DNA from: JBAZAX01 sp964568625
Lineage (GTDB): Bacteria > Babelota > Babeliae > Babelales > RVW-14
Reading direction: 5' to 3'
Assembly (NCBI GenBank): GCA_964568625.1
Contig: CAZMQG010000023.1
Coordinates: forward strand, 1-26,248
Length of the DNA: 26,248 nt
The notes beneath the pieces are model-generated. The model searched no databases. It was not told the origin of the DNA and worked only from the letters and a program-made list of their open reading frames with translations. The first letter of the stretch is position 1. Each line of letters opens with the position of its first letter. The translations under genes and the position numbers were made by a program. Shown piece by piece: positions 17,438-25,451 of this stretch.

Positions 17438-17646
17438 TATTTAAGCATACCTTCCATGCTCTTAATAATGTTATTCTTGACCGCGCGCATCAATCTTTTT
17501 CGCTTTTTCTGCGTTGGAGGTTCAAAATAAACCTGTCGCTTCATATCACGAATGACGCCTTCGCGTTCAACTTTTTTCTTAAGTTGCTTTAAGCTTTTTT
17601 CGAGATTTCCAGTTACCTGGATTTCGATATTATATGACTTTGACAT
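17437..17646 (-). CDS. rpsU: 30S ribosomal protein S21
   Basis: 69-residue very basic protein of the small subunit, located near the anti-Shine-Dalgarno region. It has the S21 pattern SLKQLKKKVEREGVIRDMKRQ, EPPTQKKRKR and a helical basic tail. AAGGTGGTG lies about ten bases upstream of the ATG. First gene of the minus-strand run to cdd, and coupled to rbfA by a one-base overlap. Confidence 0.95.
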   Translation of the reverse strand: MSKSYNIEIQVTGNLEKSLKQLKKKVEREGVIRDMKRQVYFEPPTQKKRKRLMRAVKNNIIKSMEGMLK

Positions 17647-17710
17647 TGAATTTTAACACCACCTTAAAAACTAGTTTCGTCGTTGATACTTCTTCACTAT
17701 CACTCCAGTA

Positions 17711-17738
17711 ATCCTATCAGAATGAGGCCATTTGTCAA
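17711..17738 (-). promoter_or_regulatory. candidate sigma70-type promoter for the rpsU operon
   Basis: Minus strand TTGACA (17733-17738, perfect) and TAGGAT (17711-17716, 4 of 6), spacer 16 bases. Start near 17704 gives a leader of about 58 bases before rpsU. Confidence 0.6.
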
Positions 17739-17896
17739 AACAATCGATAAAATCAGGGCTCGGCAGTATGATTGGACCGTCAAAAAGCTCTTTCGCTTCA
17801 GACTTATTACTACTATACTAATTTGCATATAAACTTTATATATAATTTACAAATAGAATCGCAATTAATTTTCAAATCTAAGCAGGCAGTCAAGAC
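17739..17896. other. non-coding part of the divergent rpsU/M48 spacer
   Basis: The 321-base gap between rpsU and the M48 gene holds one promoter for each direction. The middle is AT-rich. An open frame of 71 codons (17772-17987) runs through it into the M48 gene, but I see no ribosome site or family features to support it. Confidence 0.5.
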
Positions 17897-17925
17897 TTTA
17901 CAATATGCATTGATTCACTTACAAT
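17897..17925 (+). promoter_or_regulatory. candidate sigma70-type promoter for the M48 protease
   Basis: TTTACA at 17897-17902 (5 of 6) and TACAAT at 17920-17925 (5 of 6), spacer 17 bases. Start near 17932 leaves a leader of about 36 bases. Confidence 0.6.
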
Positions 17926-17967
17926 TTGAGCACAAATTAACAGAAAAAATGTTTTTAAGGAAATACT

Positions 17968-18963
17968 ATGAAATCTTTGTTGTATAATACTCATCTGATT
18001 GGCAAAAAAATAATATTTATTGGAATTATTATATCTTTTTCATACGTAATGGCAGGCGATTTTTATTTACCAAATCACGATGAAATAAAAAAAGAAGTCA
18101 CTTTTTTAATTGAAAACGATCTAGTTGAAAAATCAAAAGCAACTTTTTTACAAAAAATTAAGTCCAAAATCTCGCAAAGTAATGGGTATATTGAAATTAC
18201 AAGAAATAATGCGCCTAATATTTATAAGTTGCTTAACGCAGCAGCAAAAATAATTGGAATAGAAATTCCATCAAAAGTTTATCTTAATGAGTCTCATGCA
18301 CTTACTTTTAATTGCTGCAATGCATTTGTTGCAAAAAATCGCTCTGGCGAAACGTATTTATCATTAGGAAGTAAATTTTTGTGTGAGCTTACAGAGCAAG
18401 AAATAAAAGCAGTTTTGGAACACGAATTTATGCATATAAAAGACAATTTTCTTGAACAACTTAATTCAAAGATACGTAAAAACTTAGTAGTAGCCTATTC
18501 TTATTTAGGTCTATTAAGCATTCAATGCGTTTTGTTGGTTTGTATAGCAAAGTCCATTTGCTCAAAAGAATATTCTAACGCCATTCTAGCGACCTTACCT
18601 ATTCCATTGTTATCATACTTATCTGAAAAACTTGGAGGTCAAGTTATAGATAACAAAACCCAAATAAATAATTTTTGCCAAGAATTAGAAAAACATGCTG
18701 ATATGAACGTTAGCTCAAAGTCAGACTTAGCCAGTGGATTAAAAAAGATCGTAGGAATGTTAACAGTAGAGACATTAAAATATTATCCAAATAGTGTCGA
18801 TAAAAGCGTAATTTCGATGATTGAAAACGAAATGCAGGATGCAATGATTGAGAATATAGATAATGGCAAAATAGATTCCAATGATCCTTTGCATCCAACA
18901 CTTCAAAATAGATTAAATTATCTAAAAGAATCTACTGAGGCAACAACCTACAATATTGTTTAA
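17968..18963 (+). CDS. M48-family membrane-associated zinc metalloprotease (HtpX/Ste24-like)
   Basis: 331 residues with a hydrophobic N-terminal segment (residues ~13-30) acting as signal or anchor. The zinc site is EHEFMHIKDN (His152, Glu153, His156), preceded by the typical LTEQEIKAVL, with third ligand in the downstream ELEKHAD (239-245). HPTLQNRLNYL near the end is the conserved HP...R block. Two hydrophobic stretches at ~172-195 and ~203-220 lie between the zinc site and the Glu ligand, as in HtpX. Probable role is turnover of damaged membrane or envelope proteins. GGA lies eight bases upstream of the ATG. It does not match classical HtpX at the N-terminus, so I give no symbol. An HtrA-type protease follows about 120 bases later. 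Confidence 0.88.
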   Translation: MKSLLYNTHLIGKKIIFIGIIISFSYVMAGDFYLPNHDEIKKEVTFLIENDLVEKSKATFLQKIKSKISQSNGYIEITRNNAPNIYKLLNAAAKIIGIEIPSKVYLNESHALTFNCCNAFVAKNRSGETYLSLGSKFLCELTEQEIKAVLEHEFMHIKDNFLEQLNSKIRKNLVVAYSYLGLLSIQCVLLVCIAKSICSKEYSNAILATLPIPLLSYLSEKLGGQVIDNKTQINNFCQELEKHADMNVSSKSDLASGLKKIVGMLTVETLKYYPNSVDKSVISMIENEMQDAMIENIDNGKIDSNDPLHPTLQNRLNYLKESTEATTYNIV

Positions 18964-19083
18964 TATTTCTTATTTAATTTTTTGATACAAACTCAACACT
19001 GGACTGTCTTTTGATAAATCATTATCATCATATGAGAGATGGTTTATGCCGGATAGTTTTAAAAAGTGATGGGAGTGTGGTCT

Positions 19084-20670
19084 ATGAGAAGTAAATCTAG
19101 GTTGTGTCTGTTTTTTTCATCAATATTTTTTATTATAAATTTTTTCATAATCGAATTAAATTCCAAAGAGATTTCAGATAATATCCATAAGGATTCATCT
19201 ATAGCCGACAGTAGTAATGGAACAGTTGTATTTGAACGTTCAAAAGTTTGGCGACGTGTGCAAAAATTATCACAGGATACTGTTGTCCAAATTTTCGTTA
19301 ACACTGCATCTTTTAACTGGGCAGAACCATATAAAACACCAAAACAAAGAAAAACATGTGGTAGCGGTTTTTTCATTAGCGATCAAGGTTTAATCGTTAC
19401 AAATTATCATGTCATAGACGAAGCAGCAGGAATTAAAATACAAATTCCATCGCTAGGCAAAGAACAATTTAAAGTAAACATAGTTGGTGTAAGTCCTGAC
19501 AGAGACATTGCTTTATTAAAATTAAGCAATTCATCGTTAAAAATGATTCAACAAAAATTAGGCTCTGTTACTTATTTAAAACTTGGAGATTCTGATAAAG
19601 TTTTCAGAGCACAAGAAATAATGGCATTAGGATATCCCCTTGGTCAGGAAAAATTAAAAAGTACACAGGGAATAGTCAGCGGACGCGAAATATTAGCCAA
19701 TGAGTCCTATATACAGATGACTGCAGCGCTTAACCCTGGGAATTCTGGTGGTCCATCATTAAACACCGCTGGCGAAGTAATAGGAATAAATACTGCACGA
19801 ATAGCAAAAGCTCAAGGAGTTGGTTATATAATCCCAATAAATGACGTAAAAAATGTAATTCAAAACTTACTTAACATAAAATTTCTACGAAAGGCAATGC
19901 TAGGATCTGAATTTAATTACAGTACAAAAAACACAACCAGATTTTTATCTAATCCACTACCGGGAGGCCTTTACATAAGCCGTATCTATAAGAACACTTT
20001 GCTTGAATCAGCGGGAGTTAAATCAGGAGATATGATTTACGAAATTAATGGGCACAAAATTGATTTATATGGCGAACTAAATGTTGACTGGAGTGAAGAT
20101 AAAATTCCAGTGGTTGCACTTTTAAATCGTTTTTCACTTGGCCAGAAAATCACAATGCTCGTTTACAGAAATGGATTACCTATCAACATAAACTTTAACT
20201 TTAACTTAACAGATCCACTTCCAATTCGATTTTATTATCCTGAATATGAAAAAATTGATTATGAAATTATTGGAGGTATGGTCATAATGGAATTAGCCAT
20301 TAATCACATTGAAAAATTTGAAGAAATAAATCCATATCTTATAAAATATATGAAACGACAAAATCAATATCAACCACGCTTAATAATCACCCATATTTTC
20401 CCAACATCAAAAACTCAAGATGCTAGAGTTATTTACGAAAGTGACATCATAAAAAAAGTAAATGGACACATGGTTAACACATTAAAAGAATTAAGAGCTG
20501 CAGTAAGGCAATCTGAAAATTATTTATCGCTAGAAACATCAGAAAAACAGTTTATGGTTCTTCCATTTGAAAAGATTCTTTTAGATGAAAAAAGATTAAG
20601 CCAAAAATTCTTTTATAAAAAAACAAATTTAGTTAAAGAACTTTTAGCAAAACTAGATCTAAAAAAATAG
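19084..20670 (+). CDS. HtrA/Deg-type trypsin-like serine protease with two PDZ-like regions
   Basis: About 528 residues with an N-terminal signal or anchor (RLCLFFSSIFFIINFFI). ATG 19084 is preferred to GTG 19066 or ATG 19069 because GGGAG lies eight bases upstream. The S1 protease domain (~60-260) has the complete triad: His109 in TNYHVID, Asp141 in DRDIALLKL and Ser221 in NPGNSGGPSL. PDZ-like region 1 (~293-375) contains LESAGVKSGDMIYEING. A second region (~430-485, DIIKKVNGHMVNTLKEL) is followed by a tail ending in a FMVLPFEK-type strand. This two-PDZ layout with a diverged second PDZ recalls plant DEG9/DEG10-type and Do-like proteases more than E. coli DegP; that comparison is from memory of the families. 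Likely periplasmic chaperone-protease. Co-oriented with the M48 gene. Confidence 0.9.
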   Translation: MRSKSRLCLFFSSIFFIINFFIIELNSKEISDNIHKDSSIADSSNGTVVFERSKVWRRVQKLSQDTVVQIFVNTASFNWAEPYKTPKQRKTCGSGFFISDQGLIVTNYHVIDEAAGIKIQIPSLGKEQFKVNIVGVSPDRDIALLKLSNSSLKMIQQKLGSVTYLKLGDSDKVFRAQEIMALGYPLGQEKLKSTQGIVSGREILANESYIQMTAALNPGNSGGPSLNTAGEVIGINTARIAKAQGVGYIIPINDVKNVIQNLLNIKFLRKAMLGSEFNYSTKNTTRFLSNPLPGGLYISRIYKNTLLESAGVKSGDMIYEINGHKIDLYGELNVDWSEDKIPVVALLNRFSLGQKITMLVYRNGLPININFNFNLTDPLPIRFYYPEYEKIDYEIIGGMVIMELAINHIEKFEEINPYLIKYMKRQNQYQPRLIITHIFPTSKTQDARVIYESDIIKKVNGHMVNTLKELRAAVRQSENYLSLETSEKQFMVLPFEKILLDEKRLSQKFFYKKTNLVKELLAKLDLKK

Positions 20671-20690
20671 GAATTATGTTTTGCAATTTA

Positions 20691-20720
20691 TTGACTATGA
20701 TAATATTTTTTTATTAAACT
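20691..20720 (+). promoter_or_regulatory. weak candidate promoter for the Pro/Thr/Ala-rich gene
   Basis: TTGACT at 20691-20696 (5 of 6) and TAAACT at 20715-20720 (4 of 6), spacer 18 bases, in AT-rich surroundings. Confidence 0.3.
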
Positions 20721-20800
20721 AATTAATAGAATAGAATTAAAAACTAGCAATTTTTAAAAATTAAAAAAAATAAGTATTTAATTTTCTATAGGAGAAACGT

Positions 20801-21667
20801 ATGAAGATTTTAAGATTCTCGCTTTTATTTACAACCCTTGTAATAACATCATTTTATATAACAAAAGCCAGCGTAGGCGAAAATGTAATACAAAGCATGA
20901 AACAAAGCCTAAAACAACCAAGTATAGAACTACTGGCATCAAGTGAATTAGTAGACTGGGACACTTTTGAAAATCGCGTTAAGACATTAAAAGAAGCTTT
21001 AATTACATTTGAAAATAAATTAGTGGAGTTTAAACAGGCAAAAAGTACCCCCACACCAGTTATCCCTACGCCAACAGTCATACCTACAATAACCCCAGCA
21101 CCCGCAGCAACCCCTGCTGCATCATCCACAACGACAGTAACTCCAGTAACAACACCTGTCGCAGCACCAATAACTCCTGCTATAACACCAGCACCGACAA
21201 CACCATCCATACAAACTCCAGAAGTTGCGCCAATCACGCCAGCATCTATCGCAACAACAACTAATGCAACTCAACCTTCGCCAACAACGTCCGCTACCAC
21301 TACACCTGAAACACTCATGACCCCTGTGACAACACCAACACCAACGCCAGCTGAAGTCACGCCAGTTAATCCCGCGCCTACTCTATCCGCAACACCTGCC
21401 GCATCTCCAACACCTATCGCGCCAGCTGCAACCACACCCGAAGCAACACAAGCTTCAAGCTCAACACCAACAACTCCATCTATAATTTACTCAACATCAC
21501 CCACAGCTCCTGTCGTCAAGCCGGAATCTACACCCGTACCTACAGAAACAGCCCCAGCCCAACCAGAGATTGCCCAACCAGAAGGCTCTGCAGAAATGGA
21601 CGCAGCTACTCCATCAATGGACACATCGGCACAACCCGAAATGGCCAGCGAAACGCCAGCAGCTTAA
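20801..21667 (+). CDS. exported Pro/Thr/Ala-rich low-complexity protein
   Basis: 288 residues. AGGAGA five bases upstream of the ATG marks the start. The first ~24 residues (MKILRFSLLFTTLVITSFY) form a signal peptide. Residues ~25-81 are helical, with charged positions, and look like a short coiled coil. From ~82 to the end the protein is almost wholly Pro, Thr, Ala, Ser and Val (TPTPTP and PAATP-like runs), ending in an acidic Glu/Gln-rich tail. The repeats are irregular, so this is low complexity rather than an exact tandem repeat. Such stretches act as extended spacers or O-glycosylated stalks in exported proteins; which applies here is unknown. No anchor motif is seen at the C-terminus. 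The region is visibly richer in C than its neighbours, as the codons for Pro, Thr and Ala require. Confidence 0.75.
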   Translation: MKILRFSLLFTTLVITSFYITKASVGENVIQSMKQSLKQPSIELLASSELVDWDTFENRVKTLKEALITFENKLVEFKQAKSTPTPVIPTPTVIPTITPAPAATPAASSTTTVTPVTTPVAAPITPAITPAPTTPSIQTPEVAPITPASIATTTNATQPSPTTSATTTPETLMTPVTTPTPTPAEVTPVNPAPTLSATPAASPTPIAPAATTPEATQASSSTPTTPSIIYSTSPTAPVVKPESTPVPTETAPAQPEIAQPEGSAEMDAATPSMDTSAQPEMASETPAA

Positions 21668-21701
21668 AAGTAAATATTTTTCGTTAAATTATAAATATCT
21701 T

Positions 21702-21730
21702 TTGTTTGATAGTGGTTTTTGCGCTATAAT
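21702..21730 (+). promoter_or_regulatory. candidate promoter for the 79-residue gene and the PLP enzyme
   Basis: TTGTTT at 21702-21707 (4 of 6) and a perfect TATAAT at 21725-21730, spacer 17 bases. Start near 21737 gives a leader of about 50 bases. Confidence 0.6.
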
Positions 21731-21786
21731 TCTATAAAAATAACGGGTTTAGGGTTTAAACTGCCGCGATTATTTAGGATTATTTT

Positions 21787-22026
21787 ATGTATTGTCAGTA
21801 CTATCAAGCAATCGTTAACACTCCATGCACACATTTTATTACTGGAATACTTCGCAGTCATGAACACTTAGTTTTTGAAAGAGCACTTGATGGACGTAAC
21901 AGTTCAGTTATTGAATTTTTTGTCCCACAAGACTCAGAAGATATGTTTGTAGATATTATGCATCATTTCATTGAACTAGGTTATGTATTCAGTTTTGGGA
22001 AAAAAGAAAACAGGTTAAAATTATAA
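21787..22026 (+). CDS. small conserved-looking hypothetical protein, possibly DUF4911-like
   Basis: 79 residues, MYCQYYQAIV..., with alternating beta-strand and helix pattern and no signal peptide. AGGA eight bases upstream of the ATG and a good promoter support it as real. The pattern of an N-terminal aromatic strand, a central stretch ending in IEFFVPQDSED and a closing helix reminds me of the short DUF4911-type proteins, but I cannot confirm this without a profile search. It lies 16 bases before the PLP enzyme on the same strand, so the two are probably co-transcribed. Function unknown. Confidence 0.65.
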   Translation: MYCQYYQAIVNTPCTHFITGILRSHEHLVFERALDGRNSSVIEFFVPQDSEDMFVDIMHHFIELGYVFSFGKKENRLKL

Positions 22027-22042
22027 AATTATAAGGCTTATT

Positions 22043-23023
22043 ATGAACAAAAAAATAATTTACAAAACACTGTTGCAACACATTGGAAAAACTCCAATTG
22101 CTAAATTAGAATTCGATGTCAAGCCAACTTTACTTGCAAAACTTGAATTTATGAATCCCGGTGGAAGCGTAAAGGATCGCTCTGCTCTATTTATGATCGA
22201 ACAAGCCGAAAAAAGCGGCGCCCTAAAACCTGGGGGAACTATCGTAGAAGCATCATCTGGTAATCAAGGTATCGCACTTGCCATGATTGGGGCTCTAAAA
22301 GGTTATAAAGTTATAATTACAGTTCCAGACAGAACAGCATCTGAAAAAGTTGCTATTTTGCGAGCATATGGCGCCGAAGTATGCGTTTGCCCAAATACAG
22401 ATGACTTGCACGATCCTAGAGGATATCACGCAAAAGCAGAACACCTTCTCCACTCAATTCCTGGTGCTTTCATGCCAAACCAATACTTCAATAAATCTAA
22501 CCCTTTAGCTCACTACACAACAACAGGCCCAGAAATTTGGGAACAAACCCAGGGAACAGTTACCCATGTAATTTTAGGTGCCGGATCTTGTGGAACAATT
22601 TCTGGAGTTGGAAGATACTTAAAGGAGCAAAATCCTAATATAAAAATTATTGGGGTTGATGCAGCAACATCTGCATATTCAAGTAACAATCCAAAAGCCT
22701 ACAATGTTGAAGGTCTCGGCATTGATGTCATAACGGACACATTTGATCAAAGCGTAGTCGATCAGATTATTCCAATTTCTGATGAAAATGCTTTCGCATC
22801 AACACGAAAATTGGCTACAGAACACGGATTGCTAGTCGGAATAAGTAGCGGAGCCGTCATGCATGTGGCTCTTGAATATTGCAAAAACTTAACAGAAGAG
22901 GACGTAGTGGTAGTTATTTTAGCGGATTCCGGCAAGAATTATTTAAGCAAAGTTTTTGCAAGTCAAGTTAAAAAAGCATTACATGAAAAAGTAGATTCCT
23001 CCGAGAAGATAAACTCATTATAA
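22043..23023 (+). CDS. PLP-dependent cystathionine beta-synthase / cysteine synthase family enzyme
   Basis: 326-residue fold-type II PLP enzyme. NPGGSVKDR contains the Schiff-base Lys44. SSGNQG (71-76) is the substrate/cofactor loop and GAGSCGT (179-185) the phosphate-binding loop. The blocks AHYTTTGPEIWEQT, YNVEGLG, DQSVVDQIIPISDENAF and ADSGKNYLSKVF resemble the catalytic core of cystathionine beta-synthase more than CysK. The usual C-terminal CBS-domain pair of eukaryotic-type enzymes is absent. It may act in transsulfuration or make cysteine from serine or O-acetylserine; sequence alone does not decide. AAGG lies about six bases upstream of the ATG. Probably co-transcribed with the preceding small gene. 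Confidence 0.9.
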   Translation: MNKKIIYKTLLQHIGKTPIAKLEFDVKPTLLAKLEFMNPGGSVKDRSALFMIEQAEKSGALKPGGTIVEASSGNQGIALAMIGALKGYKVIITVPDRTASEKVAILRAYGAEVCVCPNTDDLHDPRGYHAKAEHLLHSIPGAFMPNQYFNKSNPLAHYTTTGPEIWEQTQGTVTHVILGAGSCGTISGVGRYLKEQNPNIKIIGVDAATSAYSSNNPKAYNVEGLGIDVITDTFDQSVVDQIIPISDENAFASTRKLATEHGLLVGISSGAVMHVALEYCKNLTEEDVVVVILADSGKNYLSKVFASQVKKALHEKVDSSEKINSL

Positions 23024-23100
23024 AAACATTGATTTAAACTTAAATTGTTTTATTCTATTTTACCCATGTAGTACGTAGTGCAAAAATTTGAAATAAATCA

Positions 23101-23129
23101 TGTTTAACGTCTAGAAATTCACCTATAAT
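23101..23129 (+). promoter_or_regulatory. candidate promoter for dapF
   Basis: Perfect TATAAT at 23124-23129, with TGTTTA at 23101-23106 as a poor -35, spacer 17 bases. Predicted start near 23136, about 20 bases before the dapF ATG, just leaving room for its GGAGA ribosome site (23141-23145). Confidence 0.5.
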
Positions 23130-23155
23130 TCAACGATATTGGAGACACTGCATTC

Positions 23156-24013
23156 ATGTTAAAAAATTTTTATAAATACCAATCGCTTGGGAATGATTTC
23201 ATTCTATTTGATTGGTATAAAAAACCTGAAACATTCGTTGAACAGATACTGAGTGAGCAAAATTTGCAAGACCTTGTTATTAAAATATGTCAGCCACACT
23301 TTGGCATAGGGGCTGACGGTGTGTTAGTTTTAAAAGGAAACACCAATGCAAGAGTCGCAGAAATGCTTATTTTTAACAAAGACGGAAGTCGTACAGAAAT
23401 TTGCCTGAATGGTTTACGTTGTGTAGCACAACACCTGTTCATGCATTACAATTTTCCTGAAAAATTTCAAGTAAAAGCAGGGCAAAGAATTGTTGATTGC
23501 TTTGTCCAAAATTCAAAAGACAATCCAAACCAAGTTATTGTAACAAACAACGTTGGTAAGGGTGAATATCTTGGGGTAAAGTCAATAAAAATATCCGCAT
23601 GTCAACTTTCAGGACATTGCGCATCAGTTGGCAACCCACATTTTATAGTGTTTGATAAAAACGACATAAACTGGCTACAAAAATTTGGTTCGGAAATTGA
23701 AAGTCATAAAGAATTTGAAACACCTACTTCTAGCAAGACCAACGTTGAATTTATTTGGCAAGACAAAACATCAACATCAATAAAAAATTTTATTTCTATT
23801 GTTTATGAACGTGGCTGTGGAATAACACTCGCGTGCAGCTCAGGAGCAGCCGCAATTGCTACCGTTCTTATAAAACTTGGACAAATAAATAAAAATGAAG
23901 AATTTCAAATTTCAATGCCAGGTGGCACTATAAAATGCAGTCTTGACGAATCCGAAAATATTACATTATGTGCTACATCAAATATAGTTTTTAACGGAAC
24001 TCTTGGGCGATAA
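23156..24013 (+). CDS. dapF: diaminopimelate epimerase
   Basis: Cofactor-free racemase that converts LL- to meso-diaminopimelate for lysine and peptidoglycan. The two catalytic cysteines are present: Cys83 in EICLNGLRC and Cys227 in LACSSGA. YQSLGNDF (N-terminal substrate loop), GIGADGVLVL, NKDGS (Asn74) and VGNPHF are family blocks, and YERG (Glu218-Arg219) is intact. Two positions beside the cysteines are unusual: CGNG is CLNG, and the R-G-x-G-E-T motif is RGCGIT with Ile223 for Glu. The enzyme may be active with altered kinetics or specificity. Length 285 is normal. Transcribed from its own candidate promoter. No other lysine-pathway gene is in the window. Confidence 0.92.
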   Translation: MLKNFYKYQSLGNDFILFDWYKKPETFVEQILSEQNLQDLVIKICQPHFGIGADGVLVLKGNTNARVAEMLIFNKDGSRTEICLNGLRCVAQHLFMHYNFPEKFQVKAGQRIVDCFVQNSKDNPNQVIVTNNVGKGEYLGVKSIKISACQLSGHCASVGNPHFIVFDKNDINWLQKFGSEIESHKEFETPTSSKTNVEFIWQDKTSTSIKNFISIVYERGCGITLACSSGAAAIATVLIKLGQINKNEEFQISMPGGTIKCSLDESENITLCATSNIVFNGTLGR

Positions 24014-24086
24014 CAAAGATATAACTCTTCCCTAAATTCAGGTCTGTATATTTTAATTAATACATTTTTATTATTTATTTAAAACA

Positions 24087-24116
24087 TTGACTTTGATAAA
24101 TTAAGTAATGTAGAAA
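24087..24116 (+). promoter_or_regulatory. weak candidate promoter for the methyltransferase gene
   Basis: TTGACT at 24087-24092 (5 of 6) and TAGAAA at 24111-24116 (4 of 6), spacer 18 bases. Confidence 0.3.
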
Positions 24117-24160
24117 TAATGAAAAATCATAGCTATTTTCTTGAATTTAAAAATTAAAAT

Positions 24161-24165
24161 AGGAG
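24161..24165 (+). promoter_or_regulatory. ribosome binding site deciding the TTG start of the methyltransferase
   Basis: AGGAG, six bases upstream of TTG 24172. No ATG close downstream is as well placed. Confidence 0.7.
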
Positions 24166-24171
24166 CGTATC

Positions 24172-25431
24172 TTGAATATAAATAATAACTCCATCTCAAA
24201 ACATATAAATAAGAATTTACCACTTGAACTCGACGACTGGTTAATAAAAAAAATTGATCCAGATAAAAAAGATCGCCTAACTAACGTTTATCATTTTTAT
24301 AAAAAATTTAACCTAGAAGAGTTAGGCTTTATTAAAGCTGAGCTAATCGACCAAAATAATGACCTTTTTTTAAAAATAAAAAAGCATATAGTCTCATACC
24401 CAAATGAATGGACTATGTCCATGATCAAGGATGCAACACTTTTTCACTTAACCCTTTTTGAAAAATTATATTCTTTAAACCTCGCATTAAAAAGCAGCTC
24501 CCTACAAAATATTTTTTTTGATGGATCAAAGCCAAAATTTTCAGACTTAACGACGCTAACAATGCGTGATGAAGAAACTCTTTTACCATTAAGCATGAAT
24601 GATGCTGGATTAAAAGATATCGTAAATAAAATATTGTTGATTATAGAATTAATACAATTAAATGATTATTCAACAATACGCCAAATCTTAGAAGAACCAA
24701 ATGAATTTATTTTAAATAAAAAAATACATATGATCTTATCCAAAAATAAAATTTTTCAATCTAATTGGGAAGCCTATGAAAAAATACATTCCATACAACT
24801 AAGTAGTAAGAAGAGTTTTGTTGATCAATGTGAATATCTTTATAATTTGGTATTTAATATAAGTACTTTTTCAGGCAAAAATTCTTATATATCAAAATAT
24901 AATCCTTCATTATTTAATAATATCTCTAAATGGAATCAAAAACAAAAAAGTATTTATACTCTTATCAAAAATGAACACCCTAATACCGTTCTTGATATTA
25001 ACGCAGGGACCGGATGGAATTCATTTTTAGCAGAACATGAAGGCGCAAATGTTATTGCAATCGATACTGATGAATTAGCAATCGATAACATATATCAAGA
25101 ATCCAAAAATAAAAATTTTAAAATATTATCTTTATTTATGCCATTTTCATCAATGTCAAAAAATATTTCTTGCGACTTGGTATTTTGCCCAGAAGTGAAC
25201 GACATAATATCAAAATATAATATGCAACTTGATGATATTTTTAAAATTCTTAGCAATGTAACCAAGAAAACACTCGTTTTAGATTTTTTTAGCACACATG
25301 ATCAAAACAAACTGAATAATAGCAGATATCCAATCGATATAACAATAAATCATGGCCTTCAATACTTTAAAACAGTTGAAATTTTAGATGCACATACAGA
25401 TAGCAATAAACTACTTGTGTTCAAAAAATAA
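24172..25431 (+). CDS. two-domain class I SAM-dependent methyltransferase with kinase-like N-terminal region (NoeA-like)
   Basis: 419 residues starting at TTG with AGGAG six bases upstream. Residues ~270-419 are a class I methyltransferase: motif I TVLDINAGTGWNSFLAE (272-288), then an acidic end of strand 2 at VIAIDTDE (294-301). Residues ~60-140 match the N-terminal region of NoeA-type methyltransferases, SYPNEWTMSMIKDATLFHL followed by LKSSSLQNIFFDG and KPKFSDLTTL. In that family the block resembles a protein-kinase catalytic loop (L-K-D-A-S-x-x-N with F-I-D). Here the first Asp is Ser108, the Asn113 and Asp125 remain. Substrate unknown; NoeA relatives are linked to modification of surface or signalling molecules, which is only suggestive here. 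It ends 20 bases before the convergent P-loop gene. Confidence 0.8.
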   Translation: MNINNNSISKHINKNLPLELDDWLIKKIDPDKKDRLTNVYHFYKKFNLEELGFIKAELIDQNNDLFLKIKKHIVSYPNEWTMSMIKDATLFHLTLFEKLYSLNLALKSSSLQNIFFDGSKPKFSDLTTLTMRDEETLLPLSMNDAGLKDIVNKILLIIELIQLNDYSTIRQILEEPNEFILNKKIHMILSKNKIFQSNWEAYEKIHSIQLSSKKSFVDQCEYLYNLVFNISTFSGKNSYISKYNPSLFNNISKWNQKQKSIYTLIKNEHPNTVLDINAGTGWNSFLAEHEGANVIAIDTDELAIDNIYQESKNKNFKILSLFMPFSSMSKNISCDLVFCPEVNDIISKYNMQLDDIFKILSNVTKKTLVLDFFSTHDQNKLNNSRYPIDITINHGLQYFKTVEILDAHTDSNKLLVFKK

Positions 25432-25451
25432 CCTAAAGCAAGATAATTTAT

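Noticed and set aside
17772..17987. 71-codon open frame upstream of the M48 gene
   Set aside because: It contains the M48 promoter and overlaps its start; composition is that of AT-rich spacer, with no ribosome site or recognisable features.
20854..21237. 127-codon open frame on the minus strand within the Pro/Thr/Ala-rich gene
   Set aside because: Its Gly/Val/Ala composition is the complement of the low-complexity codons; it has no ribosome site, and the plus-strand gene has a signal peptide and a strong AGGAGA.
21046..21660. Repetitive ACACC/CCAGC-rich tract considered as tandem repeats or a CRISPR array
   Set aside because: No constant repeat and spacer lengths; it is an open coding frame of irregular Pro/Thr/Ala codons.
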